Below are positions 1-10,078 of a stretch of DNA of 64,000 nt, piece after piece (position 1 is the first letter of the stretch; every line of letters starts with the position of its first letter). Location of the stretch: NCBI GenBank assembly GCA_013368315.1, contig JAACJM010000025.1, positions 248,001 to 312,000 of the forward strand. The letters run 5' to 3'. Origin of the DNA: Tetrapyrgos nigripes (taxonomy: Eukaryota; Basidiomycota; Agaricomycetes; Agaricales; Campanellaceae). A program made the translations under genes and the position numbers. The notes beneath the pieces are model-generated. The model saw only the letters and a list, made by a program, of their open reading frames with translations. It was not told where the DNA came from and searched no databases.

Positions 1-948
1 AACAGAACTTGTTGTTGTGGTAGCATAATATACAGTGCGTATATACTAGTAGAGGTTGTAGGGTGAAGCTGAAGACACCTCAGTTTCGAAGTGGAAGCAG
101 GATCTCATTGAAGTCAAAACAAGCACATGATTTTGGCTGACCATACCAAAACCCTGGGATTTTATTCCAGTTGCTTTGCCAATGGACTGATCGACTGTCA
201 TCAGTACTCTTGCAAAAGACTGGAAATGAGTCTAGGTGTTTTTGAACTGGAGTAAATCTCGAATATTTCCACAATGACCAGACTACTTCATATGGGACTG
301 TTTTAAAGCTCAGCGCCAGGCAAAAACCCAAGATTTATTCTCATCCAAAAATTTGGTCCAAATATGCACTCATCCCTGCCCTGCAATGAAATCCGCAGCG
401 AAAAAAATATCACATGAATTTGGACCTAAATATAGTTACATCTTCCCACAGCTCAAGGAACTGCGCTAGAAAGAATTTTTGGTATCAAAAAAAAACTGAT
501 TACTTAGTATTAATCGGAAATGCTCAAGCCAAACACTCTCTTTTTGCAGTCTCCGGAACAGCAGGCACAAAGATTAAGTAGCTAATCTTTGCTATTTATC
601 CACGTGGGGGAAAGGTCAGCCCTTAGACGTTGCGACTTTAGTAACAGACTACTTTAGTAGATCATGATGTCTAGGAGAGACTAGGTTGTGGGAATGTCCC
701 TGGAAATTGCCGTGGTTCACTGCCGAAAAAGAGACGGACTATTGCTGAAGATCATTCCGGCCTCTGGCCATTTTAAAATCCACCCGAACATGTAAAATAT
801 CTGACAAGGAACTCTTGCAAGCTTAAAATTTCTGAAGTAACTCAAAAACACGTCAAACTCAACACTGCTGCCAGCCTGCTGGTCATGCGTTTTTCCTTTT
901 TAAGGACTTATTACCAATAGCATGCCACGCTGCCAATATCGACGCGGC
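1..948. other. no gene recognised
   Basis: I see no supported gene here. The only longer open frame, on the minus strand near 80-331, has no recognisable family and no splice context. The sequence is moderately AT-rich and looks like intergenic or old repeat DNA. Confidence 0.5.
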
Positions 949-1353
949 TAAGGTAGGGGACAACTAACCCCACGTGGGGCACCAAAAAAAAAAAGATTCC
1001 AGACTTCCTGGATGCATAGACCAAATCGGCCACTACAATATCTAGGGAATAGATGAAATAACAAGATCCCAAATTCTGAAGTCAGTCTGTCCAGAACTGA
1101 GAGATGAGATCGCCAAACAGTGGGGACCATCCCAAAAACCGTGTGAACTGATGTTTCGCGATCTCCTCACTCAGCTCATCGTTTCCTTCCAGCATTTTAT
1201 GACCAGGGTCTTACTGGCATCCATTCCCATCGAATTTAGTGGCGGTCTGTCCCTCGGGTGCGTGGAACGCGCACAGTGAAGGATTCTTGGTCAAAATCAC
1301 CTAATTTGGTCATGCCACATGGAGTTAGTTGCGTTTGCGTGTCCCCTACCTTA
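949..1353. mobile_element. small TIR element (MITE) flanked by TA
   Basis: The ends are a perfect inverted repeat: AGGTAGGGGACA at 951-962 and its complement at 1340-1351. Each is flanked by TA (949-950 and 1352-1353). Just inside the left end is the palindrome CCCCACGTGGGG (968-979). There is no transposase ORF, so this would be a non-autonomous element. A TA duplication fits Tc1/mariner, but because the flanks cannot be compared with an empty site the superfamily is uncertain. Confidence 0.55.
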
Positions 1354-1466
1354 CTACAGGACTAGGGTGCCGCGCCCTATAAGATAACTACCAGGCTACT
1401 TGAGAGTGGCTGCACCAAGAAGAGTAATGGATTAAAGTAATCTACAATTTCCCCATACTTGCACTA

Positions 1467-2718
1467 CTACATTTGAGTCCCTTCCAATAGCTCTCTGAGT
1501 CTGTATCTCTCCTGTGAGAGATGAAATCCACTGTGGAAATGATTTTATCAATGTTGAACTGGGGAGTAAAGAGCTTACTTACACGTATCCATTCACGAAA
1601 GTCTCCCAAGCCTGCAAGCCCTTCTCGTTCTCCTGCAGCTTAAGAAATGATGATACTCGGTGATAGCAACTCAAGGCCTCTAATGAAACATCCTGGAGGA
1701 CTTGAACGACATCTTTTTGCTGAACAGCTGCACAGTTGTGAATATAATTAGCTGTTTCTCCAGCAAGCTCCTCTTTGTATAACCTATCAAGTGCGTATCA
1801 GAATCTGCTCTGTCGAATAATTGCTCTGAAATTCACTCACGATAAAACATCATTTGTCAGGTCAATAAATCGTGCAATATCAGGGATGGCCTGTGTGAAA
1901 TCCGTCAAGTTGGTATGAGCCGATTTCACGAAGATCATGAACGCGTAGGCGGATGCCACACCCGTCTTCGTTCTCAGAAAATACGGCCACGAGCTTGACA
2001 CCGGTGAGAGCTTCAAATTCTGGAATTCTTCCAGAGCTTCCAGAATGCATCCATTAATGAATTCCAATGTCGCGCAGTTGATACAGTTGGCTGGAATGGC
2101 GTCCCAGAACTGATACATATCGCTGAGATGCTCCGAGAAAGCCCGAAATACTGGATCTTCGTCAGGGATGCCTGCCAGGGACTTTCTCTGGTAATTTTGC
2201 AGAGCAAGTAACATTGTAGAGGCGAGATCATCAATATAGATCATGTACCTGTGCGAAGAGATAAATAATCAGCACAAATTACAAAGGCGGCCAACTACGA
2301 ACCAGGTAAATTTGGCGATCTGTAGTTGACATTCAAAGTCATGATCATGATAACTGAGCTAGGAAGTGGATTAGTGATGCCAGCAAGGATGTCAGGGTAT
2401 TGAACATACCTCAGCCATTGCAGCGGAATATTTACAGACTTGCTTTACGTTCGCGTCATCCCCAAGGCCTACAGAACTTGTAAAATTCTCAAGGCCATGT
2501 ACCAAGGCCTCTCTCCGAAAGAGATCAACGTCAATGGGCCGATAGGATATCTGCAGTATGAAATGCTGCACAGTCATCCTCAGATAGGAGGGTGTGAATC
2601 TCGATGTTGGTGCGATTCTTTTGGCAGCCTGATGAGTTGGGGGTGACTTAGGATACTGGAAAAGATCGAGAAAGCGTTGCAGGAGAAAATAAGCGATCGA
2701 GGATATGACGCTGACCAT
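1467..2718 (-). CDS. trichodiene synthase (TRI5)-type sesquiterpene synthase
   Basis: Class I terpene synthase expected to cyclise farnesyl diphosphate in a Mg2+-dependent reaction. I read five exons: 2410-2718, 2303-2358, 1841-2248, 1583-1783 and 1467-1530. They sum to 1038 nt, exactly 345 codons plus stop, close to the usual 350-380 residues of the TRI5 family. The aspartate-rich motif is reduced to DD in YIDDLA (about residues 128-129). The second metal-binding motif NDVLSLYKE (about 254-262) spans the exon 3/4 junction and supports that splice. The C-terminus has RYRLREL, as in TRI5 relatives. The intron 2 donor is GT with a weak consensus. Residues 1-25 form a hydrophobic stretch. The first ATG in frame is at 2718; longer readings use a non-ATG codon. 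The gene looks intact. The product skeleton cannot be predicted. Confidence 0.88.
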
Positions 2719-3510
2719 GGCTATGAAGAAGAAGATTTTGAACAAGTATCATACCCCCGCTTCGTCAATCTTAAATACCGGAATGGCTGGCAGGGGTTCA
2801 GGGTTCCGCATACACTGCGTTCACAGATCTCATTCTACATCAGTTGCTGTGGAGCATATCATGAACTCTCCCGGCATTTGCGGTCTGCATGAAACAAATC
2901 TTCAAGCATTTGATGATCAGAGGGGAGGCACTGTTGAGTCTTTCACTCGTCGACTATAGGCGTCGTCCATCGGCAGTGTATAACTTTCAAGCAACCGGAA
3001 ATTAATGCCGATATTCCATATGGAGTATGTCCGGTGCCGAGCAAAAATTCGTCATTTAAGTTTAGATTTTTCCAAGCTCCAAATATGCATCGCCGTCCGC
3101 GATGTGTGATATGGCTGCTTCCAGTAGTACGGTGAGGCATATAGCACCACAGCCAAGCCGGCAGTTTGAACGTAGCCATTGTCGATCGCGATGACGTGTA
3201 CACTGACTCTAAGACAATTGTCACGCGCAGAAATGGTTGACTGGGGCAAAGGGCCATCGCGTGGCTACCATATAAGGCTACATTAACGGCTAGGACAAAA
3301 TCCGTCCGGACGTCCTAGCGCTGCTGAACAGACTCTTACGTTGCACAGGCCTTAATTTATAGCCACTGACGAATACTAGATTCAAAACGAGTTGTACATA
3401 ACTATATACCAGAGTCATATGTTGAATATAGGCAGAATACACTTATATGCATGGTTGAACATGAAGAAATAGAACAATTATTCCAAAATTATTCGACGGG
3501 AGACAGTCAA
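2719..3510. other. intergenic, no gene recognised
   Basis: This stretch lies between the terpene synthase start and the 3' end of the DUF6534-like gene. Both neighbouring genes are on the minus strand, so it should hold the terpene synthase promoter. A short hairpin (TAGGAC ... GTCCTA, about 3291-3317) is the only structure I noticed. Confidence 0.4.
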
Positions 3511-4610
3511 TCATCGAGGAACAGCGATGATAGAAGTAGATACTTTGATATCTCCTCCACGGTCACTGCTCTCAAGATCCTATCCAGCATTGTTAGGACT
3601 TGGAAAAAAAGGAAAACAGAGATCTTGAAGGATGATTCACTCACATGGAGAGCGGTCGCAGAGCCATCGGATCTTTTGCCCCGACTTTCGAAATGCATGA
3701 AGGGCAGAGACGTGGTTTGTTTTGATTGCCGCGAGGAAATAACTCCAGATGAGTAAGTGTCGTCATTTTTCTGTCTGGTATTCAAATTGGCCAAAAGAAC
3801 GTTGGAGTAGCTAATGCCTAAAGTCAGCGACATGTCGGGTGTGGAGCGGGTAGGAATTTTACAGTTTTCCCAGGAAGAGAGCACTAAGATCAATGATAGC
3901 TTCAGTTTTTAGAACAGCCCGAGACAGGACCAAAGCACGTACGGCGTATCATGAACAAATGTTTGAGACATAGTGAGGTAGAGGATGAGTTCAACACCAG
4001 CTGCCACTGCTGTAATAGCGCCACTATGAATAACACGAATCATCAACTGGTCAATGAGGTTGTTCGTAGGACCGAAGTTGCTTTTGGAAGAGTGCAGCTG
4101 AAAATTTTATGTTAAGAAAGCGAAAGATCCGGGAATTGATGAGAGAATGTACTATGCTTAGCATGCATATCGCGATGAGGATGTCTACAGCGAAACTTCC
4201 AGCAAGCCAGACCTAAATATCGTTGTGAAGTACAAGCATTATTGTCTGAAATTCGAGACCTACCGTGAATACTGGCGTGAGGGATCCTATATCCAAGATA
4301 TTCATTTCGAGTCCCTATGTCGGGAATTGTAGTACACATCTGAAATTAGGATGGTTAATCAAGACTCAAAAGCGAAAAAATAAAATAAAATATTCACAAG
4401 CTTGAACCGTCAGTCCACCTAACAACGCCCAGTTGAGGATTGTCCCAATGAACTAATTCAGCATCGAGGTAAGTAGAGGAAGTGTGCGAGAAGCCTGAGT
4501 ATGCCGTACAAGAGGACCAGTACTGGTGTACTACAGTCACAATTATGTTGAAATATGAGGGTGCGCAGATTGACTTACAAGAGCAAGAAGGGGTCGCCGG
4601 CGTGAGACAT
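3511..4610 (-). pseudogene. DUF6534-type membrane protein gene, shortened
   Basis: Minus-strand exons reconstruct the fungal DUF6534 multi-pass membrane protein pattern. A short first exon starts at ATG 4610. Then come VWLAGSFAVDILIAICM, the motif TNNLIDQL, a helix, and KLYSNVLLANLNTR. The last two are hallmark segments of the family and are joined across a 54-56 nt intron ending at 3819. The C-terminus reads GGDIKVSTSIIAVPR, then a stop at 3511. The stretch between VQACEY and VWLAG, normally about 80-100 residues with several membrane helices, is nearly absent and contains an in-frame stop (about 4299). I therefore call the gene truncated. A plus-strand ORF at 3451-3756 is its antisense shadow. 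Function of the family is unknown. Confidence 0.65.
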
Positions 4611-5226
4611 CTTCAGATCGCGCTGTAGAGTACGTCCTAGTAGTAGGATTTATATGTTGCGTTCAATTTGTCTGTCAAACAAGCTTTTATATGAAGATGG
4701 CCTCCGAGTCATCCGATGAGTTTGCTAACCCGATATTAGGCATGCTTTTTGACGAGTTAAGAAAGAGCAGGTCGCTACATGTTAGGATCGGCCGCTGAAG
4801 ATTGCTTGAAGATATCCTCAAAAGAGGAAACAGAAGCGGTGACGGTGACGGACCTGATTCTTCTCCCGTTCGAAGTTCTCATGGCGTAATTAACGGTCCA
4901 TTTCATCGAGCACAAGCTGCATCAGGGCTCTTCTCATCTTGAAGTGCGTGTAGGCCTTCTGCCGGTGGATTCCTCGATAGAAGACTGTTCCAGTCAGCAC
5001 AAGTGGAGCAAGGGTATCAAGTAGGAGCTATACATGCTATCCCCGATCTCCGGTAGGAGGAGGGACTTGCAAAACTCGAATGGCCATGATCGAACGTTTT
5101 TCTCCGGTTTTATAAGTTCTTTACCACGTTCTCGTCATGCGGTCATAATCATGCGGTCACTCTTTTTCAAATTCGTAGTCCGCCTCTTTGACTCCAACTG
5201 CCGTCTCGTCGACATACTGAATCGCT
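4611..5226. other. region with short frames, no clear gene
   Basis: A 35-codon plus-strand frame starts at about 4690 and closes at 4797. Nothing in it is recognisable. It could be a 5' exon of the ORF at 5227 or unrelated sequence. Confidence 0.3.
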
Positions 5227-6000
5227 ATGGACCATCATCTTCGCACCGTAGCTTCAAATACGCCTATATTTCTTGAGCACCCTGTCCAGACTACAACTGA
5301 ACTATTGCTGCAGTTTCCGCACACGCTTTTATACTCCGTTCACTGTATTTTTGAATTGGTCGGTAAACTTCTGCTTGTTGGCATTCTCCCGTACGATGGC
5401 CCTCTTTTTCCCGAACATGTCTATCATTCTAAAATTTTGTCTATGCAACATATCTTCGGTTCTGAGTTTACTGGTCAATACACGCGTGCTGCGCTGTCGC
5501 AATTCTTGGCGTCTAAGTTATCTGAAACTGATATCGGCGATAGCAACTCTGACATAGAGAATATGCACATCTCTTTTGATGCGATGGGACCTGACGAGTT
5601 ACAATTTTTGCAAACCAACATACCTGTTCGTGTACAACGGAAACAGCCACCTACTTATTGTATCAAAGCTCCAGACTTTGAAGGGACATCCAAATGTTTG
5701 CGAACCATCCTATCTCGTTTTGCTCTGCGGCGAAGGTTAACTTTAGCAATCCTTAGTGATTCTGATTTAGCCTGCGTGCTTCTGATATTACAGCCATCAT
5801 TGAATGAATCATTTTTTTCTACTTCAACACGCGATACTGTGATCTACTTATACAATCTCTGTACGATTGCTAGTAGTATCCATAGTATACACTCTTCTGT
5901 CATCATCATCTCATACTCTAACGTTTTTCTCTGTACGATTACTAGTAATATCCATGGTATACACTCTTCTGTCATCATCATCTCAAACTCTACGGAGTAG
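5227..6000 (+). CDS. unrecognised 257-residue ORF
   Basis: An uninterrupted ATG-to-stop frame of 257 codons. I do not recognise the product. It has a hydrophobic stretch near residues 30-60, a middle part of ordinary composition, and a C-terminal third made of two 24-residue repeats rich in Ile, Ser and Val. The repeats come from a 72-bp tandem duplication that keeps the frame. Hydrophobic repeats of this kind arise easily from low-complexity DNA, and no intron signals support it, so it may not be a real gene. It could also be the 3' exon of a longer plus-strand gene. Confidence 0.3.
   Translation: MDHHLRTVASNTPIFLEHPVQTTTELLLQFPHTLLYSVHCIFELVGKLLLVGILPYDGPLFPEHVYHSKILSMQHIFGSEFTGQYTRAALSQFLASKLSETDIGDSNSDIENMHISFDAMGPDELQFLQTNIPVRVQRKQPPTYCIKAPDFEGTSKCLRTILSRFALRRRLTLAILSDSDLACVLLILQPSLNESFFSTSTRDTVIYLYNLCTIASSIHSIHSSVIIISYSNVFLCTITSNIHGIHSSVIIISNSTE
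5859..6000. repeat. 72-bp tandem repeat, two copies
   Basis: The unit beginning CTGTACGATT at 5859 recurs at 5931 with a few substitutions, the second copy being cut by the stop of the overlapping ORF. The unit length is a multiple of three. Confidence 0.8.
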
Positions 6001-6037
6001 GGGATGCCGCGTCCCGCGGCCTTAAGCATCTCCTACA

Positions 6038-6095
6038 AGGGGGAGGCCAATTTTTTTAACGGACATACGGTCGAAATTATTTTTAAACCATGGAA
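6038..6095. repeat. CAAGGGGGAGGC-type repeat end
   Basis: Begins with an AAGGGGGAGGCC motif followed by a T-run, GGACATA and a second T-run. The same layout recurs at about 22440 and 22998 and, in part, near 23460, 28325, 29496 and 50318. See the element at 50318-50664, where both ends are visible. Confidence 0.5.
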
Positions 6096-6108
6096 AGTTA
6101 ACGCACCG

Positions 6109-6382
6109 TTCATTTAGTTGTTCATCGCGTTGGCGCCAATCTGCCTGGGTGGAATTAAGGTGGAATATTAATCAGAATTACTGATCCTTTCTCATCAGTA
6201 TTTTGACAGATTTCTGATGAAGTGGTGAACTGGTGCCCCATACCAATCAGTTGGTAGAAAAGCTATAGAAAACAGGCCTTGAGGGACCGAGTGCATCGCT
6301 TCGGGTATCCTAAGTAACCCGTCGTTCATTGAGTTGTTCGCCGCGTTGGCGCTAATCTGCTTGGGTGGAATATTGATCTTTT
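6109..6382. repeat. short direct repeat, third copy inverted at 23.85 kb
   Basis: A segment of about 55 bp containing GTTGGCGCCAATCTGC occurs at 6109-6166 and, diverged, at 6326-6382. About 40 bp of it reappears in inverted orientation at 23841-23883. This marks shared repeat ancestry between the 6-kb and 24-kb regions. Confidence 0.65.
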
Positions 6383-6510
6383 CTCAGGCTCGCAGGATAT
6401 CCCTATCGTTTGATGTCGATGGACCCCTTCTGCGGCTGTAAGCACCCTCCGTGCATCTGCGTTTCGTAGCTGTACCTGCCCAAGAATATTCTGAATAGAC
6501 TGGATCCCTG

Positions 6511-6565
6511 TATCATTGCTATTCAGGAAATGTTTGAAGATTTCTGACATAATCCATGATCAAGG
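6511..6565. other. unoccupied paralogue of the Plavaka target site
   Basis: The sequence ATTCAGGAAATGTTTG at 6521-6536 runs straight on into TGAAGATTTCTGACATAA (6535-6552). The left half matches the DNA just outside the left end of the Plavaka element (to 7398). The right half matches the DNA just outside its right end (from 14093). Only TG is shared by both halves, so the site before insertion and a 2-bp TG duplication can be read directly. Confidence 0.75.
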
Positions 6566-6581
6566 CTCTTCTCATGTAAGT

Positions 6582-7085
6582 TAGTGAACTGCAGGGGTAT
6601 CCCCCGGGTATTTTTGGCCGGACCCGTACCCCTACCCTTGAAAACCCGTACCCGTCAGAGGGGTACAGGTTGGTACCCATGGGGGATAACCCCTGCTCTC
6701 TAAGCATGTATGTAGTATATACTTATTTAGTACTACATACTTACCATCAAATATTATTTGTTATTGACAATATAAAGTGATTTTTCATTGCACAAGTGTT
6801 CAGCCACAGTCTTTAGGGTTTGCGGCTGTGTGAAAATCGGCGTGTCACTTGCCGTTCACATGGTGAGTCCATAAAATCATTTTTATCAATGAATCATTCA
6901 AATTTACTACAGAAAATGTATCAAAGATACTACAAACTACTGGTAAAATATTCTGGATGGCGGGTACGGCGGGTCTGCTCTACGGGTACGGGTCAGCGCG
7001 GGTTTTGAAATCCGGACCCGTACCTTTACCCGCGAGACCCCTACCCGTGACCCCCCACAACCCCCCAAACCCCTGCTTTTCACTA
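6582..7085. mobile_element. hAT-like non-autonomous element A (504 bp)
   Basis: Flanked on both sides by the same 8 bp, ATGTAAGT (6574-6581 and 7086-7093). Its ends are TAGTGAACTGCAGGGGT and, inverted, TAGTGAAAAGCAGGGGT (15 of 17 identical). An 8-bp duplication and short TIRs are the signature of the hAT superfamily. The subterminal 100 bp on each side are full of CCCGTACCC-type repeats in both orientations, as expected for transposase-binding arrays. The left array alone can fold as a 106-bp hairpin (6591-6696). No coding capacity. It sits in the paralogue of the Plavaka target locus. Confidence 0.85.
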
Positions 7086-7093
7086 ATGTAAGT

Positions 7094-7398
7094 TCGTGTT
7101 TGGGGCCCAAGGAGAGTTAGACTGAGTGGATGAGTCCGAATGCGTTCGAACGGGTATACCGGGCTGAGTTTGACAGAGCACCTCTGATGAACTGCAAATG
7201 ACCCTTGAGATCAGGTTTCAACGTTAAGTTCCGAGTTGAGATTTCTCAGGGGCCAACTCTTCTTGTATCAGTGACTTCCACTACCATCAAGTTCTCTGAT
7301 CTTTCAGAACACAATCTAGATTTGAGCTGGCATCTGGGACTGGTTCCGATTACTAGTGTTTTTTTTTTTTGAAATCATCGCTATTCAGGAAATGTTTG
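7094..7398. other. left flank of Plavaka element, no gene
   Basis: Diverged but alignable with 6400-6536 in its last part. No coding feature was recognised. A run of T at about 7360-7371 precedes the insertion site. Confidence 0.45.
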
Positions 7399-7437
7399 CA
7401 TCAGGAAAAACCTTAACCATAAATGTAGGCTAAATTT
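7399..7437 (+). repeat. left TIR of Plavaka element
   Basis: Starts CATCAGGAAAAACCTTAA. Pairs with 14054-14092, with mismatches clustered at positions 16-27. The terminal 10-mer CATCAGGAAA recurs at 17672, 26880 and 31839. Confidence 0.85.
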
Positions 7438-7621
7438 TGATAAATAAAGGACGATTACGCACATTCTGCTTGAGGACCGAGCTTTGCCTAAGATTTCAGA
7501 CCCCCATTCACATGGAGGAAGATTTTGCAAAATTAGCGGTATATTTTTCAAAATTCTAGTACTATTGACACTCGTTCTCTCGCATTTACAACCGTTTGTA
7601 CATTGGCTAGCCCTCGCCGAT

Positions 7622-9931
7622 TTACGCCATATTATCCCAGTCAACGTCGGGAAGCTCGTCTTCATTCGCAGCCTCACCAGACCTGTTACAATTGTAAGAA
7701 ACGGCGGAAGAAGGTAATTAAAGTGTATTACTTACTTGGTAACTTGCTGGTACAGCTTCGCAGCCATGTTGTGATACTTCTTGCGGCCGCTTCCGTCGTC
7801 CTTGATGATCTTCTGCTCGATGAACCGGATGTGTCGAAGGTACTCGTCGCGCATGATGGACAGGTCAAAGTTCTGCTTGACGCGTGTCCCGGTGGTGTAC
7901 TCTCTCAGCGCTGCAAAGATCTAGGCAACAGAACAATAGAGTCAGTCACCGGGCAGAATGAAAAGAATATTAATGCGCACCGCGATTCCAATCAAGCCAA
8001 GCATTGCCTTCGGAACTTCCTTAGCGCTGTCGTCATCAACGGTAGACGAGAACGTCTCGGTGTACTTCTTTCCGAGGCTGACATGGTTTGCTGAGTCGGT
8101 CCAGAATGCGTCCTTGAGGATATCCACCACGGCCGGGTGTTGATATGGTTCATTGCTGCGCCAAGTCTTGGTATTCATGGACTACGTAGCACATCAATTA
8201 GTCGTGAATAAATTCCGCAGCAAAGAGAGGGATAAACGTACATCACCAAGAGGAAAGATATAGCAGCAAGCTTTGAGAAGGTCCTTGACGAGTTTGGACC
8301 TGCCGGTTTCATCCAACTTGAGTAGGTCATATCTAGCGGGGACAATATTCTGCGCAGACTCCTTGACGCGTCCTCGAATTGTCGAAACCCGGTTATTTAT
8401 CTGTAGAAATACATGAGAAAGTATTTGCGTGATGATGAATGTTGATGACCACTCACGTATGCGATAATATACTGCTTAAACTTGTCATCGCGATCAAAGC
8501 GATCAGCGATGAGGGGTTTGTCATGCTTGTTGCACGCCGTCTTGAAGGCGAGCATGACATAGTTGTTTTGGTCTTCGGATTTTGGACATGCGTCTTGAAA
8601 CAGCATGATGCCGATAGAGATATTGGTGGTCTCGCTGATTACTAGGCGCAAATGTTGGGGTTGTTTGAGCAGCGGAATGTATCGCTGGCCGCTCTCAGGA
8701 TAGAAAAGATGGGCTTCAACGGGCCAGTTTTGGTTTTGAGTCTGCAGAGATGAGGCCATGAAAGCTATGACGAGGTACGAATAAATGATTTACTCACGTC
8801 AGCAGCAGCAATTTGCGCAACATCAATTGTGACCCTTTTCGAGGCGGCAGACTTCGCATTCTTGGACGGTTTTGAAGGCCTTTCCTGAGACTCGGAGCCC
8901 TGGAACACCGGTCGCTGAGGTTCTTCAGCAAGGTCTAACGAGAATAAGCAAAAAAAAAAAACTTTCCTCATCGTTGTATTTTTTGTCTCTAGCAGAAGGC
9001 TAGAAGATATGTGAGAAAAATAGGTGACAGTCTGATTTAATGTAGCACTCACCTTTGGATGCTCTACATTTTCGACGCTGCTTCCCTCTTCATCAAGTTT
9101 GTCCTCAGTACCAGGAAAATGGGTGTCCAAGTCAGCCTGAGCTTTCTGGGTGCGGGGAGCAACAAAGTCAAAGTTTCCATGCTTAGAGATGGCCTTGTTG
9201 ACTGCTTAAATAGAAGCAGGACGTTCATTGAAGGTTGGTTGAAGGCAAAGCAACGGAATATAGGAACGACGCGTCAGCGTCACATAGTGTGACAGAAGTG
9301 TGACACTCACCTGTCGTGTTGTCCTTCTTTGCCTCACTGCTAACGACCTGTACACGCTGATGCACTGTCAGTGTCTGGGGCCCAGATGAAATAAAAATAC
9401 AGACCTCTTGAGCCAGCTCTTCTTCATCTATATCCTCCTCTTCATCTTCCTCTGCAGCACTGCTATCTTCATCAACATTGGCAGGCTGCTCATAATCACT
9501 CGCATCCAGCTCCTCTGGGTCATCCATTTCTGCGTCGTCGTTCCTAAGGTCATGTTTAGTGACCTTCTTCTTATCCTCTTTGATAGTGGATATAGCCTTT
9601 TCCTTAGGACCTGGGTAGTTGAAGTTTTTTCATGTTAGTACATACTTACAGTCAGCTACATTTCGAAAGAAAGGAAAGCGTACACTTACGCTTTTTTGCA
9701 TTGTTCTTTTTCTGTTTTTTAGAATTGCTGGTCCCGTCGTTTTCTGTGATCGGACGCTTGCGGAGGGCGCGTTCCTCTTTTGGAGCATCTGGCGTGTCAA
9801 GGTCAGTATCAAGATATCCCTTATTTATGTTGCGAGGACTTACCGGCATGACCAGGCTCTGCAGAAGTCATATTCGATTGGTTGGTGCGGGTACTGATCG
9901 CAAGTACGTCTGCAAGGCTTTTGGGAGTCAT
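7622..9931 (-). CDS. DUF6532 protein, divergent partner of the transposase
   Basis: A gene of about ten short exons on the minus strand, start ATG at 9931, stop at 7622, roughly 500-570 residues. The N-terminal third is basic then acidic. It has lysine clusters (KKQKKN near 9700-9720, likely nuclear localisation), then a long Glu/Asp run near 9420-9480. The C-terminal half is the DUF6532 domain, with the segments HPAVVDILKDAFW, KEVPKAMLGLIG, FAALREYTTGTRVKQNF and RDEYLRHIRFIEQKI. DUF6532 is a basidiomycete-expanded domain of unknown function. The last intron (donor at 7739) joins VTK to SGEAANEDELPDVDWDN before the stop. The start lies 147 bp from the transposase start on the other strand, inside the same TIRs, so the two are probably co-regulated and mobilised together. 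The role is inferred only from context: a nuclear accessory or passenger protein. Confidence 0.8.
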
Positions 9932-10078
9932 TGGAGTGGTGGTGGTAGTGGGTAAAGAGATGATGATGCGGCGATGATTTTAGAGTCATGGTATGGCGTA
10001 AAATTTTTCCGTCATTTTCCACAACATTCTAATCAAAAGTCTCAGTCCCCAGCTCCACTCACCGTAACTCGCATACAT
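9932..10078. promoter_or_regulatory. shared divergent promoter of DUF6532 gene and transposase
   Basis: The 147 bp between two divergent start codons must hold both core promoters and 5' leaders. It contains several CCACCACC and CATTTTCC tracts. I cannot assign a TATA box with confidence. Confidence 0.5.

Noticed and set aside
80..331. Minus-strand 83-codon ORF
   Set aside because: No ATG-to-domain evidence, no splice context and no recognisable family.
3451..3756. Plus-strand ORF of 101 codons with a plausible downstream intron
   Set aside because: The opposite strand encodes the DUF6534 hallmark YSNVLLANLN across the same bases, so this is an antisense shadow.
6591..6696. A 106-bp foldback with GCAGGGGT ends as a separate element
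   Set aside because: It has no flanking duplication of its own and is the subterminal array of hAT element A, whose borders are proven by ATGTAAGT.
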